A stretch of DNA of 56,550 nucleotides from an uncultured Spartobacteria bacterium (GTDB lineage Bacteria > Verrucomicrobiota > Verrucomicrobiia > Chthoniobacterales > Chthoniobacteraceae): NCBI GenBank assembly GCA_903933715.1, contig CAIZLD010000068.1:1-56550 (forward strand), given 5' to 3'. The translations under genes were made by a program, and so were the position numbers. Of this stretch, positions 7,987 through 15,126 are shown piece after piece. The notes under the pieces were generated by a model. The model had not been told where the DNA came from and did no database searches. It was given only the letters and a program-made list of their open reading frames with translations. The stretch's first letter is position 1; each line of letters starts with the position of its first letter.

Positions 7987-8070
7987 TCTCGCAAAGACGC
8001 AAAGGCGCAAAGAAAAGGCAAAGAGAGCCACGCATACACCTTCTTTGCGGCTTTGCGCCTTTGCGTGAGA
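7987..8070. repeat. Palindromic (CGCAAAGN)3 intergenic repeat
   Basis: The left arm (7987-8012) is TCTC followed by three tandem octamers of the form CGCAAAG plus one base. The right arm (8043-8070) is its inverse (CTTTGCGG, CTTTGCGC, CTTTGCGTGAGA) with a 2-nt offset. The arms could form a long stem around a spacer containing AAAAGGCAAAGAG. It lies between pepF and plsC, both transcribed leftward. Related copies occur at 56362-56550 and, in partial form, at 15012-15072, 26749-26764, 49942-49964 and about 2037-2077. Confidence 0.8.
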
Positions 8071-8087
8071 TTAAAAAGGCACGGTCG

Positions 8088-8705
8088 TTAATCGACGTAT
8101 TCAATTGCCGCGATGGCCGCCATCACGCGATCGGCCAGACGCTGATAAACCTCGCGTCCCCCTTCCAGATCGGCTTTGGTAAAATAGATCGGTTCCCCCA
8201 GCACGATGGTGATCGGCGAAGCCTGAAACTTGCCGGTGCGTGGCAACGCTTCGTACGACCCAAAGATGCGCATCGGCACCACCGGCGCGAGCGTTTTGGA
8301 AATAATCAAGCCGATGCCCGGCTGCGCCGGTTGCAACTGACCATCGATCGAGCGGGTTCCTTCCGGAAAAATCAGCGTGGCGTAGCCTTGTCTGAGGATG
8401 CGCACCGAGAGCTTCAAGGCGGTTGAATCGCCGCCCTTGGGATCAATCGGCACGACGTTGATCCGGGGCAGCACCCATTGCATAAACCGCGTTTTGAAAA
8501 GGGTGTTCCGGGCCAGCGTGTACAGCTCCCGCTCACAGGTGATCCCGGCCATCGGCGGGTCCAGATAACTCTGGTGGTTCATCGCCAAAATCGCCGGCCC
8601 TTCTTCAATCATCCATTCCGGATTGACCACCCGGAACGAAAAGAAGGTGCTTCCAACGAATTTGAAGAGGCTATGCCCCAGTTGATAGAGCGGTTTGATT
8701 TCCAC
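8088..8705 (-). CDS. plsC: 1-acyl-sn-glycerol-3-phosphate acyltransferase (PlsC family)
   Basis: The 205-residue enzyme has the acyltransferase motif NHQSYLD (H44, D49, the HX4D catalytic pair) and the substrate-binding FPEGTRS. It transfers a fatty acyl chain to lysophosphatidate to make phosphatidic acid at the inner membrane. A hydrophobic N-terminus (FKFVGSTFFSF) fits membrane association. The start is GTG at 8705, nine bases after the cmk stop. It is the last gene of tyrA-aroA-cmk-plsC. A cmk-plsC pairing occurs in several bacterial groups. Confidence 0.9.
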   Translation of the reverse strand: MEIKPLYQLGHSLFKFVGSTFFSFRVVNPEWMIEEGPAILAMNHQSYLDPPMAGITCERELYTLARNTLFKTRFMQWVLPRINVVPIDPKGGDSTALKLSVRILRQGYATLIFPEGTRSIDGQLQPAQPGIGLIISKTLAPVVPMRIFGSYEALPRTGKFQASPITIVLGEPIYFTKADLEGGREVYQRLADRVMAAIAAIEYVD

Positions 8706-8714
8706 GGCTGGCCC

Positions 8715-9359
8715 TTAGAGTCCCAAACGCTGCACCACTTCGTCAACGACTTCTTCAACGCTCAGGCAGGTGCTGTCGATGACCTGAGCCCCCGGGGCGA
8801 TGCGCAACGGGGCGGCGCTCCGTGAGGAGTCTTTCTTGTCGCGTGCGGCCAGGTTATCGACAATCCCCTGCGCCGCCCGGCGTTGGGCGCGGACTTCTTC
8901 GGAGGCGTCGATATAGGCTTTGAACGGAGTTTCGGGAAACACAACGCTGCCAATGTCGCGCCCTTCCATGACGAGCGGGTTGCCCCGGACGTATTCGCGC
9001 TGCCGGGCGACTAAAAATTCGCGAACCTTCGGGAGCGCGGCGATTGCGGAGACATTGGCGGTGACCTGCGGCTCGTCCAGATAAGGGGTGGGATCGACCC
9101 CTTCGATTCGGAGGGTGCTTTTCGACTCCTCGACGCCAAATTCGATCGGCGTGGCATTGAGCAGCGCATCGACGGCTGCCGGATCGGACGGGTCCACCCC
9201 GTGACGCATGACCAGCCACGTCACCGCGCGGTACATCGCACCGGTGTTCACGTAAACATAGCCAAGCCGTTGCGCCAGCAAGCGGGCCACGGTGCTTTTG
9301 CCCGATGCAGCCGGGCCATCAATGGCAACGACGCGGTGAGGAAGCGGGGACGAAGGCAT
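8715..9359 (-). CDS. cmk: Cytidylate kinase
   Basis: The 214-residue protein starts with the P-loop VAIDGPAASGKSTVARLLA. It also contains the CMP-kinase features TGAMYRAVTW, VVFPETPFKAYIDAS and a terminal region that matches Cmk length (about 220-230). It phosphorylates CMP and dCMP with ATP for nucleic acid and phospholipid (CDP-diacylglycerol) precursor supply. Only 3 nt separate it from aroA upstream and 9 nt from plsC downstream, so one transcript is likely. The arrangement aroA-cmk is common across bacteria. Confidence 0.95.
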   Translation of the reverse strand: MPSSPLPHRVVAIDGPAASGKSTVARLLAQRLGYVYVNTGAMYRAVTWLVMRHGVDPSDPAAVDALLNATPIEFGVEESKSTLRIEGVDPTPYLDEPQVTANVSAIAALPKVREFLVARQREYVRGNPLVMEGRDIGSVVFPETPFKAYIDASEEVRAQRRAAQGIVDNLAARDKKDSSRSAAPLRIAPGAQVIDSTCLSVEEVVDEVVQRLGL

Positions 9360-9362
9360 GGC

Positions 9363-10700
9363 TTACTTTTCGCGGGCGGGAAGCGACGCGATGACCGGAA
9401 TCTCCTGGGTGCGCTGGGTGACGAGCCGTTGGAGGGTTTCGTAAAAACCGGGATAGGAGGTGGCGACGCATTCCACTCCGTCGATGGTCGTAACCCCCTC
9501 GGCAAAGAGCCCGGCAATGGCAAACGCCATCGCGATCCGGTGATCGCCATAGCTCGAAAGCCGGGCTCCCTTGAGCGGCGTGCCGCCAAAGATCTCCAAC
9601 CCATCCGGGTTTTCGTTCACGGTGACTCCCATGGCGCGAAGGTTGGTGGCAATGGCCGCGAGCCGGTCGGTTTCCTTGACGCGCAACTCGGCGGCATCGG
9701 CGATCACGGTCGCCCCTTGCGCAAGCGCTCCGGCGACGGCCAGAATGGGCAATTCGTCGATCACGTTGGGGATTTCCTTCCCGTGGATCGTTGTTCCCTT
9801 GAGTGTGCCGCCGTGGAGTTCGATTTCGCCGTAAGGCTCCCCTTCCTCGACCTTGATGATTTCCTTCACGTGCGCCCCCATCCGGACGAGGACTGCCAGA
9901 ACCCCGGTGCGGGTTTCATTTAAACCGACGCTGGTGACCAGCAAACGGCTGCCGGGTTGAGCGGCGGCGGCGACCAGCCAGAAAGCCGCGCTCGAAATGT
10001 CGCCGGGCACATGGAAATCGCGCGATTCGGGCGTCTTTTCGCCCACCACGGAAACGGTCAACCCCTCGACGTGCGGCTCCACCAGGAACCATTCCAGCAT
10101 CCGCTCGGTATGGTTGCGGCTCTGGACCGGCTCCGTGACGCTGGTGCGGCCGTGGACAGATAACCCGGCCAGCAGCACGGCGCTCTTCACCTGGGCGCTG
10201 GCCACCGGGGATTGATAATGCAACGGTTTTAATTTTGCCCCTTCCACCACCAGCGGCGGAGCGCCGTTGGCCCCTTCGGCATGGAGGGTGGCCCCCATCC
10301 GGGTCAGCGGCTCGATCACACGCTTCATCGGGCGGCGGGAAAGCGAGGCGTCTCCGATCAGCCGGGAACGGAACGGTTGCGACGCAAGCACGCCGGAAAG
10401 GAGGCGCAACGTCGTGCCGCTGTTGCCGCAATCGATATTGCCGGACGGTTCAAGCAACTGGCGGGAACGCCCTTTAACCACCAGCGTCGTCGGCTCCGGC
10501 TGATCGATCTCCACCCCCAGCGCCCGCATCGCATTGACGGTCGAAAGGCAGTCTTCGCTGGGCAAAAAGCCGGTAATTACGCAGGTGCCGTTGGAGAGCC
10601 CGGCCAGGATCGCCGCCCGGTGAGAGATACTCTTATCCCCGGGGACGGTGATCTCGGCATGAATGGCCGAGGGGGCTTTTTCGATTTTCCAGCTTTCCAT
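9363..10700 (-). CDS. aroA: 3-phosphoshikimate 1-carboxyvinyltransferase (EPSP synthase)
   Basis: The 445-residue enzyme joins PEP to shikimate-3-phosphate in the shikimate pathway. Motifs include VPGDKSISHRAAILAGLSNG near the N-terminus, CGNSGTTLRLLSG (PEP site), DELPILAVAGALA and ELRVKETDRL. I chose ATG at 10700; a TTG at 10706 would overlap the tyrA stop and add two residues. It lies directly downstream of tyrA, consistent with coordinated aromatic amino acid synthesis. Resistance class towards glyphosate cannot be judged reliably by eye. Confidence 0.96.
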   Translation of the reverse strand: MESWKIEKAPSAIHAEITVPGDKSISHRAAILAGLSNGTCVITGFLPSEDCLSTVNAMRALGVEIDQPEPTTLVVKGRSRQLLEPSGNIDCGNSGTTLRLLSGVLASQPFRSRLIGDASLSRRPMKRVIEPLTRMGATLHAEGANGAPPLVVEGAKLKPLHYQSPVASAQVKSAVLLAGLSVHGRTSVTEPVQSRNHTERMLEWFLVEPHVEGLTVSVVGEKTPESRDFHVPGDISSAAFWLVAAAAQPGSRLLVTSVGLNETRTGVLAVLVRMGAHVKEIIKVEEGEPYGEIELHGGTLKGTTIHGKEIPNVIDELPILAVAGALAQGATVIADAAELRVKETDRLAAIATNLRAMGVTVNENPDGLEIFGGTPLKGARLSSYGDHRIAMAFAIAGLFAEGVTTIDGVECVATSYPGFYETLQRLVTQRTQEIPVIASLPAREK

Positions 10701-10702
10701 GT

Positions 10703-11563
10703 TCAATTCTTTCGTTTGATGTGCCGGTCCCTGCGGATTTGGGCATTGGTGAGAAATTCTTTCAGTTTGGCATCGTCGCCGCCAGCAATATCTCGCGACA
10801 CTTCCCGCAACCGGGCGATAAACGCCTCCAACTGGCCCCCCAACTCAGCCCGGTTGGAAGCCAGAATTTCCGTCCACATCCCCGGGAGCCCGGAAGCAAT
10901 CCGCGTGGTATCGCGCAACCCGTTCCCACAGAAATCGACCGCCTCGGGATTTTGCGTGCAGACAAAATTAGTCAGCGCGGCGGCGATCAAGTGTGGCAAA
11001 TGGCTTACGAGCCCGATGGCGGCATCGTGTTCGGCCGGGGCGAGCGTCCTCACTTGGCATCCCACAGAACGCCAGAACCCGGCGGCGGCTTCGACGGTTT
11101 CGGGGGCATCTCCCGGCCGGGGCGTCACGATGCAGACGGTCCCTTCAAAAAGATCGGCGCAAGCGGCGGAGAAGCCGGCTTGCTCGGACCCCGCCATCGG
11201 ATGGCTGCCGATAAATCGACCCCGTCCAGCCCGTTCAAAAATGGGGGCGAGCGCCTCGACAACCGACGCCTTGACGCTCCCGACATCGGTCACCAAGGCA
11301 TCCGGTTCAACACAATCGGCAATTCCGCGTGCCAGCTCCGGCATGGCCCCGATCGGGACGCACAAAACAACCCTATCGGCTCCTTCGAGCACCGGTCCAA
11401 GCTCTGTGGAAGCCAGTTCGCACACTCCCGAGGCACGGATTTCTTCGACCGCCTCTGCCCGCCGAGCCCAAACCGCCACACGGCATTGCGGCGCACGCGC
11501 CCGGAGTGCCAGCGCCAGCGAACCGCCCAGCAGACCTGGACCAAGGAGGGCAATTTTATTCAT
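10703..11563 (-). CDS. tyrA: Prephenate (or arogenate) dehydrogenase
   Basis: The 286-residue protein begins with the NAD(P)-binding Rossmann glycine motif LLGPGLLGGSLALALR. It contains the TyrA-family VTDVGSVKASV and GSHPMAGSEQAGF, the substrate-binding region. It oxidatively decarboxylates prephenate or arogenate on the route to tyrosine. The stand-alone form has no chorismate mutase or ACT domain; the C-terminus ends with a short basic tail. It is the first gene of tyrA-aroA-cmk-plsC. No Shine-Dalgarno sequence is seen before the ATG. Confidence 0.94.
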   Translation of the reverse strand: MNKIALLGPGLLGGSLALALRARAPQCRVAVWARRAEAVEEIRASGVCELASTELGPVLEGADRVVLCVPIGAMPELARGIADCVEPDALVTDVGSVKASVVEALAPIFERAGRGRFIGSHPMAGSEQAGFSAACADLFEGTVCIVTPRPGDAPETVEAAAGFWRSVGCQVRTLAPAEHDAAIGLVSHLPHLIAAALTNFVCTQNPEAVDFCGNGLRDTTRIASGLPGMWTEILASNRAELGGQLEAFIARLREVSRDIAGGDDAKLKEFLTNAQIRRDRHIKRKN

Positions 11564-11618
11564 AATGGTGTGTGCTGAGGAAATGCGATGTCCGAGCGTA
11601 TCGGCCCCCTAAACTAAC

Positions 11619-11643
11619 AAGCCGCCCCGGATGAGGGCGGCTT
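11619..11643 (-). terminator. Candidate intrinsic terminator after the lipoprotein gene
   Basis: AAGCCGCCC (11619-11627) and GGGCGGCTT (11635-11643) form a perfect 9-bp GC-rich stem with a 7-nt loop. It lies just downstream of the minus-strand lipoprotein stop at 11668 and upstream of tyrA. On the minus strand it is followed by TTGTTAGTTTAG, a weak U-rich tail, so termination may be imperfect. Confidence 0.6.
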
Positions 11644-11667
11644 GCCAGACAAATTCCGCTCCAATAC

Positions 11668-12054
11668 TTAGGGGACCAAAATGATCTTGCCGGGAGTGTA
11701 GGGGTCTTTGACCTCCGTGCCGGAGGGCAACCCGCGATAATCGATCAAACCAGCTTCGGGATGGAAGGGGCTTTTCATAAACCCGAGTTTCCCGGGAACC
11801 GGGATGCCGTAAACGGCCTCGCGACGAGCGGGAAGCGGCGTAGCGGCGGGCGCGGGCTGCGGAGCCGGTGTTGGCGTCGCCTCGGGGATCGACGTGTCCG
11901 GCGCAACCGGCGGAACTCCTTCAGGGGCAACGTATTCCGAATAATTCCCGTTATATCCAAACGGGGCGGGCGCCGTCCGCCGATGCACCTTTGGGGAGGT
12001 GCAAGCCACAAGAAGAGTGCAGGAAAGCAGCGAGAAAACTAGGGTTCGCTTCAT
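11668..12054 (-). CDS. Small lipoprotein with Pro/Ala-rich linker
   Basis: The 128-residue product has a lipoprotein signal peptide with lipobox LVAC (Cys18). A low-complexity region rich in Pro, Ala and Thr follows (about 45-85). A compact C-terminal segment has IPVPGKLGFMKSPF, GLIDYRGLPSGTEVKDPYT and GKIILVP. I associate this C-terminal layout (PGK-GF-SPF...VKDPYTGK) with small lipoproteins of Verrucomicrobiota; its function is unknown. It is monocistronic: a hairpin follows, and a 156-bp gap precedes it. Confidence 0.8.
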   Translation of the reverse strand: MKRTLVFSLLSCTLLVACTSPKVHRRTAPAPFGYNGNYSEYVAPEGVPPVAPDTSIPEATPTPAPQPAPAATPLPARREAVYGIPVPGKLGFMKSPFHPEAGLIDYRGLPSGTEVKDPYTPGKIILVP

Positions 12055-12156
12055 AAAAATCTGGCTAATTAAATACTGGATTCTCCATTACGTGACAACA
12101 GGAAACTGCCGGGATGGGAACATCCCAGGAAAAGGGAGCGGAGCCTCTTCTGCTCT

Positions 12157-12201
12157 GGGTAGTGTCATGGCGTGCATATCTCGTGACGACATTGCCTAAA
12201 C
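12157..12201. repeat. Imperfect palindrome with a 24-bp dispersed repeat (copy 1)
   Basis: Bases 12178-12201 (starting ATCTCGTGACGACA and ending CCTAAAC) recur at 53710-53733 with 22 of 24 identical. The preceding GGTAGTGTCATGGCG (from about 12158) is roughly the reverse complement of the right half, making an imperfect palindrome. Both copies lie in intergenic DNA upstream of a minus-strand gene. It could be a mobile palindromic repeat or a binding site. The rest of the 12055-12210 gap shows nothing else. Confidence 0.45.
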
Positions 12202-12210
12202 AGCAACGTA

Positions 12211-12753
12211 TTACGCCATAATGCTTTCGGCGACTTCCCGCTCTTTTTCCGCACCAAACAACCGCCGGACCAGCGTGAGCCCGAACTCAAGTGCCGTTCC
12301 AGCCCCCCGCGAAGTCACCAGTTCGCCGTCCTCGACCACCCGTTCATCGGCCAAGGCGGATTTTAGTTCGCCGAATACCGAAAAATGGGCCGTAAAACGC
12401 TTCTTTTCGAGCAATCCGGCATCGGCGAGTACCGTTGGGGCAGCGCAAATGGCTCCCACCGGCTTGCCCGCCTTCACAAATTCGGCGGCAATTTTGGCGG
12501 CGCGCCCATCGTAGCGAAGGGCATTGACTCCCGGCCCGCCGGGAATCAAGAGCAGATCGAACGCTTTGTGGATGATATTGGCAAGCTCGGAATCCGCTTG
12601 CACGACCACTCCACAGCGCCCTTTCACAAACCGGTCGCCCGTGACCGAAGCCATCGAGACTTCGGCCCCGGCCCGCCGCAAAAGATCGACCGGCGTGATC
12701 GTCTCGATTTCCTCAAATCCGTCCACCAGCAAACAAAGGACTCGTTTTGACAT
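12211..12753 (-). CDS. DJ-1/PfpI family protein (YajL-like)
   Basis: The 180-residue protein has the DJ-1 superfamily active-site pattern: E14/E15 in VDGFEEIE and the nucleophile elbow GAICAAP with C103. DLLLIPGGPGV precedes it. The length and motifs match the DJ-1/YajL branch, whose members act as protein or DNA deglycases, chaperones or redox-stress proteins; the exact activity remains debated for the family. It stands alone between der and the lipoprotein gene. No signal peptide is present, so it is cytoplasmic. Confidence 0.88.
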   Translation of the reverse strand: MSKRVLCLLVDGFEEIETITPVDLLRRAGAEVSMASVTGDRFVKGRCGVVVQADSELANIIHKAFDLLLIPGGPGVNALRYDGRAAKIAAEFVKAGKPVGAICAAPTVLADAGLLEKKRFTAHFSVFGELKSALADERVVEDGELVTSRGAGTALEFGLTLVRRLFGAEKEREVAESIMA

Positions 12754-12868
12754 TTAAATTTTTTACCAAAAAAACGAGACCTCGCCCAACCCTAAATACA
12801 GCCCCGGTTTCGCCCCGATGCCCCCCCCCGAGGTTGACTGCTTTGACGCAAGAGCAATGATCCCGGGG

Positions 12869-14260
12869 CTACTCCAAATGCGCCCTGCGTCCCCTCGCCT
12901 CCCGTTCCTTGAAGTAGAATTTAAGCGGGAGGCCGGTCCACGGGACTTCTTCCCGAATCTTGGAATCCAGGAATTTGCGATAATGCGGCACCATCAAATC
13001 GGACTGGTTAACAAAGAGAAGCACACTCGGGATCGGGAGTGGCGTCCGGGCGACCTCATGCCGCTCGGGCTGGGTGGCGTAGACGATTTTGAGCCGCTTG
13101 TTGCCGCGCGCAGGTGGCGGATGCGCCGTGAGCGCGTCGGCGAGCAGGCGGTTGAGCGCGCCGGTGCCGATGCGCTGGGTCGATTGAACCCGAATCTGCT
13201 CAATCAGTTTGAATAACCGGGTCATCCCCTCACCTTTAAGGGCAGAGATGACGATGATCGGGGCGTAATCTACGAAAAACAGTTCGACCCGGATGCGCTC
13301 CAGCAACGCTTCGAGCTGCTCTTTGCGGGTGCCGAACCCGGCGGCTTCCTTGACCAAGTCCCATTTATTAACGGCCACGAGACACGGCTTTTCGGCTTCC
13401 TGGATCTGGCCCGCGATTTTTTTGTCCTGCGCGGTGACGCCCACCGTGGCATCGACCACGAGCACGCAGAGATCGGCGCGCCGGATGGACCGCTCCGAGC
13501 GCATGACGCTGAAGATTTCGACGGTCGAATCCTGCTTGCCGCGAGGCCGGATGCCCGCGGTGTCGATGAGAGTGTAATCGCGGTCATTACGCCGGTAAGG
13601 AACGTCCACGGCATCCCGGGTCGTGCCGGAGATGTTGGAGACCATGGTGCGGCTGTCTTGAAGGACGGCGTTGATCAACGACGATTTGCCGACGTTGGGA
13701 CGCCCCACAATGGCGATTTCGACTGGCGGGTCCACCAACGGGGCTTGCGCGTCTACTTCCGGCCCTTTGGGCAGCAGCGCCTGGATTTGGGTGACCAGAT
13801 CGGCGATCCCGCGGTTGTGCTCGGCGCTGATGCAAAGCATTTGCTTGAACCCGAGCCGCACGAAATCGAGATCAAGCTCCGCGTGCTTTGGATGATCGAC
13901 TTTGTTGACGACGAGCAATATCGGTTTGTCAATCTTGCGCAACCGCTTGGCGAGAATTTCGTCCACCGGGTTGAGGCCCGCCTGGGCGTCCACCATGAAG
14001 AGGATCAGATCGGCGGTTTCCATCGCGATAGAGACCTCCGCTTCCACGGCTTCGGTAAAGCTCGAATCGACATCGGTGCCGATGCCGCCGGTATCGATCA
14101 ATTGGAACGGCTCCCCTTCATCCCACCGGCATTCCACGGAGATGCGGTCCCGGGTCACGCCCGGCTGGTCGTGGACAATGGAAATGCGGCGGCGCGCGAG
14201 CCGGTTGAATAAAGCGGATTTGCCGACGTTCGGTCGGCCGACAATGGCGACGGTTCTCAT
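12869..14260 (-). CDS. der: Ribosome assembly GTPase Der (EngA)
   Basis: The 463-residue protein has two tandem GTPase domains, diagnostic for Der. The first has GRPNVGKSALFNRL at about 7-20, DTGG and NKVDHP. The second has GRPNVGKSSLINAV, DTAGIR and NKWDLV. A C-terminal KH-like domain follows (from about 350). Der is essential for 50S subunit maturation. The ATG overlaps the pgsA stop (ATGA at 14260-14257), so the two are probably coupled. The C-terminus is short and basic (KEREARGRRAH). Confidence 0.97.
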   Translation of the reverse strand: MRTVAIVGRPNVGKSALFNRLARRRISIVHDQPGVTRDRISVECRWDEGEPFQLIDTGGIGTDVDSSFTEAVEAEVSIAMETADLILFMVDAQAGLNPVDEILAKRLRKIDKPILLVVNKVDHPKHAELDLDFVRLGFKQMLCISAEHNRGIADLVTQIQALLPKGPEVDAQAPLVDPPVEIAIVGRPNVGKSSLINAVLQDSRTMVSNISGTTRDAVDVPYRRNDRDYTLIDTAGIRPRGKQDSTVEIFSVMRSERSIRRADLCVLVVDATVGVTAQDKKIAGQIQEAEKPCLVAVNKWDLVKEAAGFGTRKEQLEALLERIRVELFFVDYAPIIVISALKGEGMTRLFKLIEQIRVQSTQRIGTGALNRLLADALTAHPPPARGNKRLKIVYATQPERHEVARTPLPIPSVLLFVNQSDLMVPHYRKFLDSKIREEVPWTGLPLKFYFKEREARGRRAHLE

Positions 14261-14859
14261 GTGGTGTGGTCTCCGGCTTGGAGTTGCCGAATGCCGTCAA
14301 TGACGTATCCGATTCCAGAAACTAAGGTGAAAAACCCGGCGATCCCAACCAAACCGTTCATCCAGGAGAAGGACGGTGTGAGTGGCAAACCGGGAAGGTT
14401 GAGTTGCAGCATGGCTGCGGCGATGGCAACCATCTGAAATGCGGTGGCGGCTTTGCCGCTCAGAGAAGGCCGCACTTGGACTTTGCCGTTGAAATAGTGA
14501 AGCAAAAGAGCCCCGAGGACGATCACGACATCCCGGCTGATGACCAGGATCGGAAACCAGAGCGGGAACTCGTAGTGCCAATTGGAAAAGCTCAAGGTCA
14601 CAATGGCCGTCAGGAGCAGCCCTTTATCGGCGATCGGATCGAGAACTGAACCGAGCCGGGTGCGTTGGTTATAATGCCGGGCGATGTAGCCGTCGATACC
14701 GTCACTGGCTGCCGCGAGGACGAAAATGCCAATTGAAACCAGCCGTTGCCATTCTTTGGGCTCACCGTTCTGCACCCCCCGCCCATAATAGATCACCATC
14801 GCCACGAAAAGCGGGATGGCGAGAATGCGGACGATCGTGATTTTGTTGGCGGTGGTCAT
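14257..14859 (-). CDS. pgsA: CDP-diacylglycerol--glycerol-3-phosphate 3-phosphatidyltransferase
   Basis: The 200-residue membrane protein contains the complete CDP-alcohol phosphotransferase motif DG-x2-AR-x8-G-x3-D-x3-D, here spread over DGIDGYIARHY, RTRLGS and VLDPIADK. The N-terminus (NKITIVRILAIPLFV) is typical of PgsA. Several hydrophobic segments fit a six-helix membrane enzyme. It makes phosphatidylglycerol phosphate at the inner membrane. It overlaps der by 4 nt and precedes it in the transcript. Confidence 0.92.
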   Translation of the reverse strand: MTTANKITIVRILAIPLFVAMVIYYGRGVQNGEPKEWQRLVSIGIFVLAAASDGIDGYIARHYNQRTRLGSVLDPIADKGLLLTAIVTLSFSNWHYEFPLWFPILVISRDVVIVLGALLLHYFNGKVQVRPSLSGKAATAFQMVAIAAAMLQLNLPGLPLTPSFSWMNGLVGIAGFFTLVSGIGYVIDGIRQLQAGDHTT

Positions 14860-15011
14860 GGGCGCGGTGCTGGAACTCCAGCCATCGGTTTCTCTAATTA
14901 GCAGGGGAATCCGGATAAAAGCAACGCTTACCGCTGTCTCTCTTCCCTTTCTGATTGATACGACGCTCCCGCAACCTTACCAAAAGGCGGGCCGTGTCCC
15001 TGGTTTTATTC

Positions 15012-15072
15012 TCTCGCAACTGCGCAAAGTCGCAAACCAAAGGCAAAGCAACTCCTCTTCTTTGCGTTTTGA
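15012..15072. repeat. Degenerate CGCAAAG-type repeat in the pgsA-kinase gap
   Basis: Within the 267-bp gap 14860-15126, bases from 15012 read TCTCGCAAC, TGCGCAAAG and TCGCAAACC, then AAAGGCAAAG, then TTCTTTGCGTTTTGAGGG in inverse orientation. This is the order of the intact element at 7987-8070, with decayed octamers. I see no gene or other feature in the remainder of the gap. Confidence 0.6.
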
Positions 15073-15126
15073 GGGAAACAAATTCCTCATTGACTATGCG
15101 GCAAGCCCTCAAGGCGGATTTCCAGA

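Noticed and set aside
10281-11612. 443-codon plus-strand frame across aroA and tyrA
   Set aside because: It spans the 5' part of aroA and all of tyrA, both unambiguous on the other strand.
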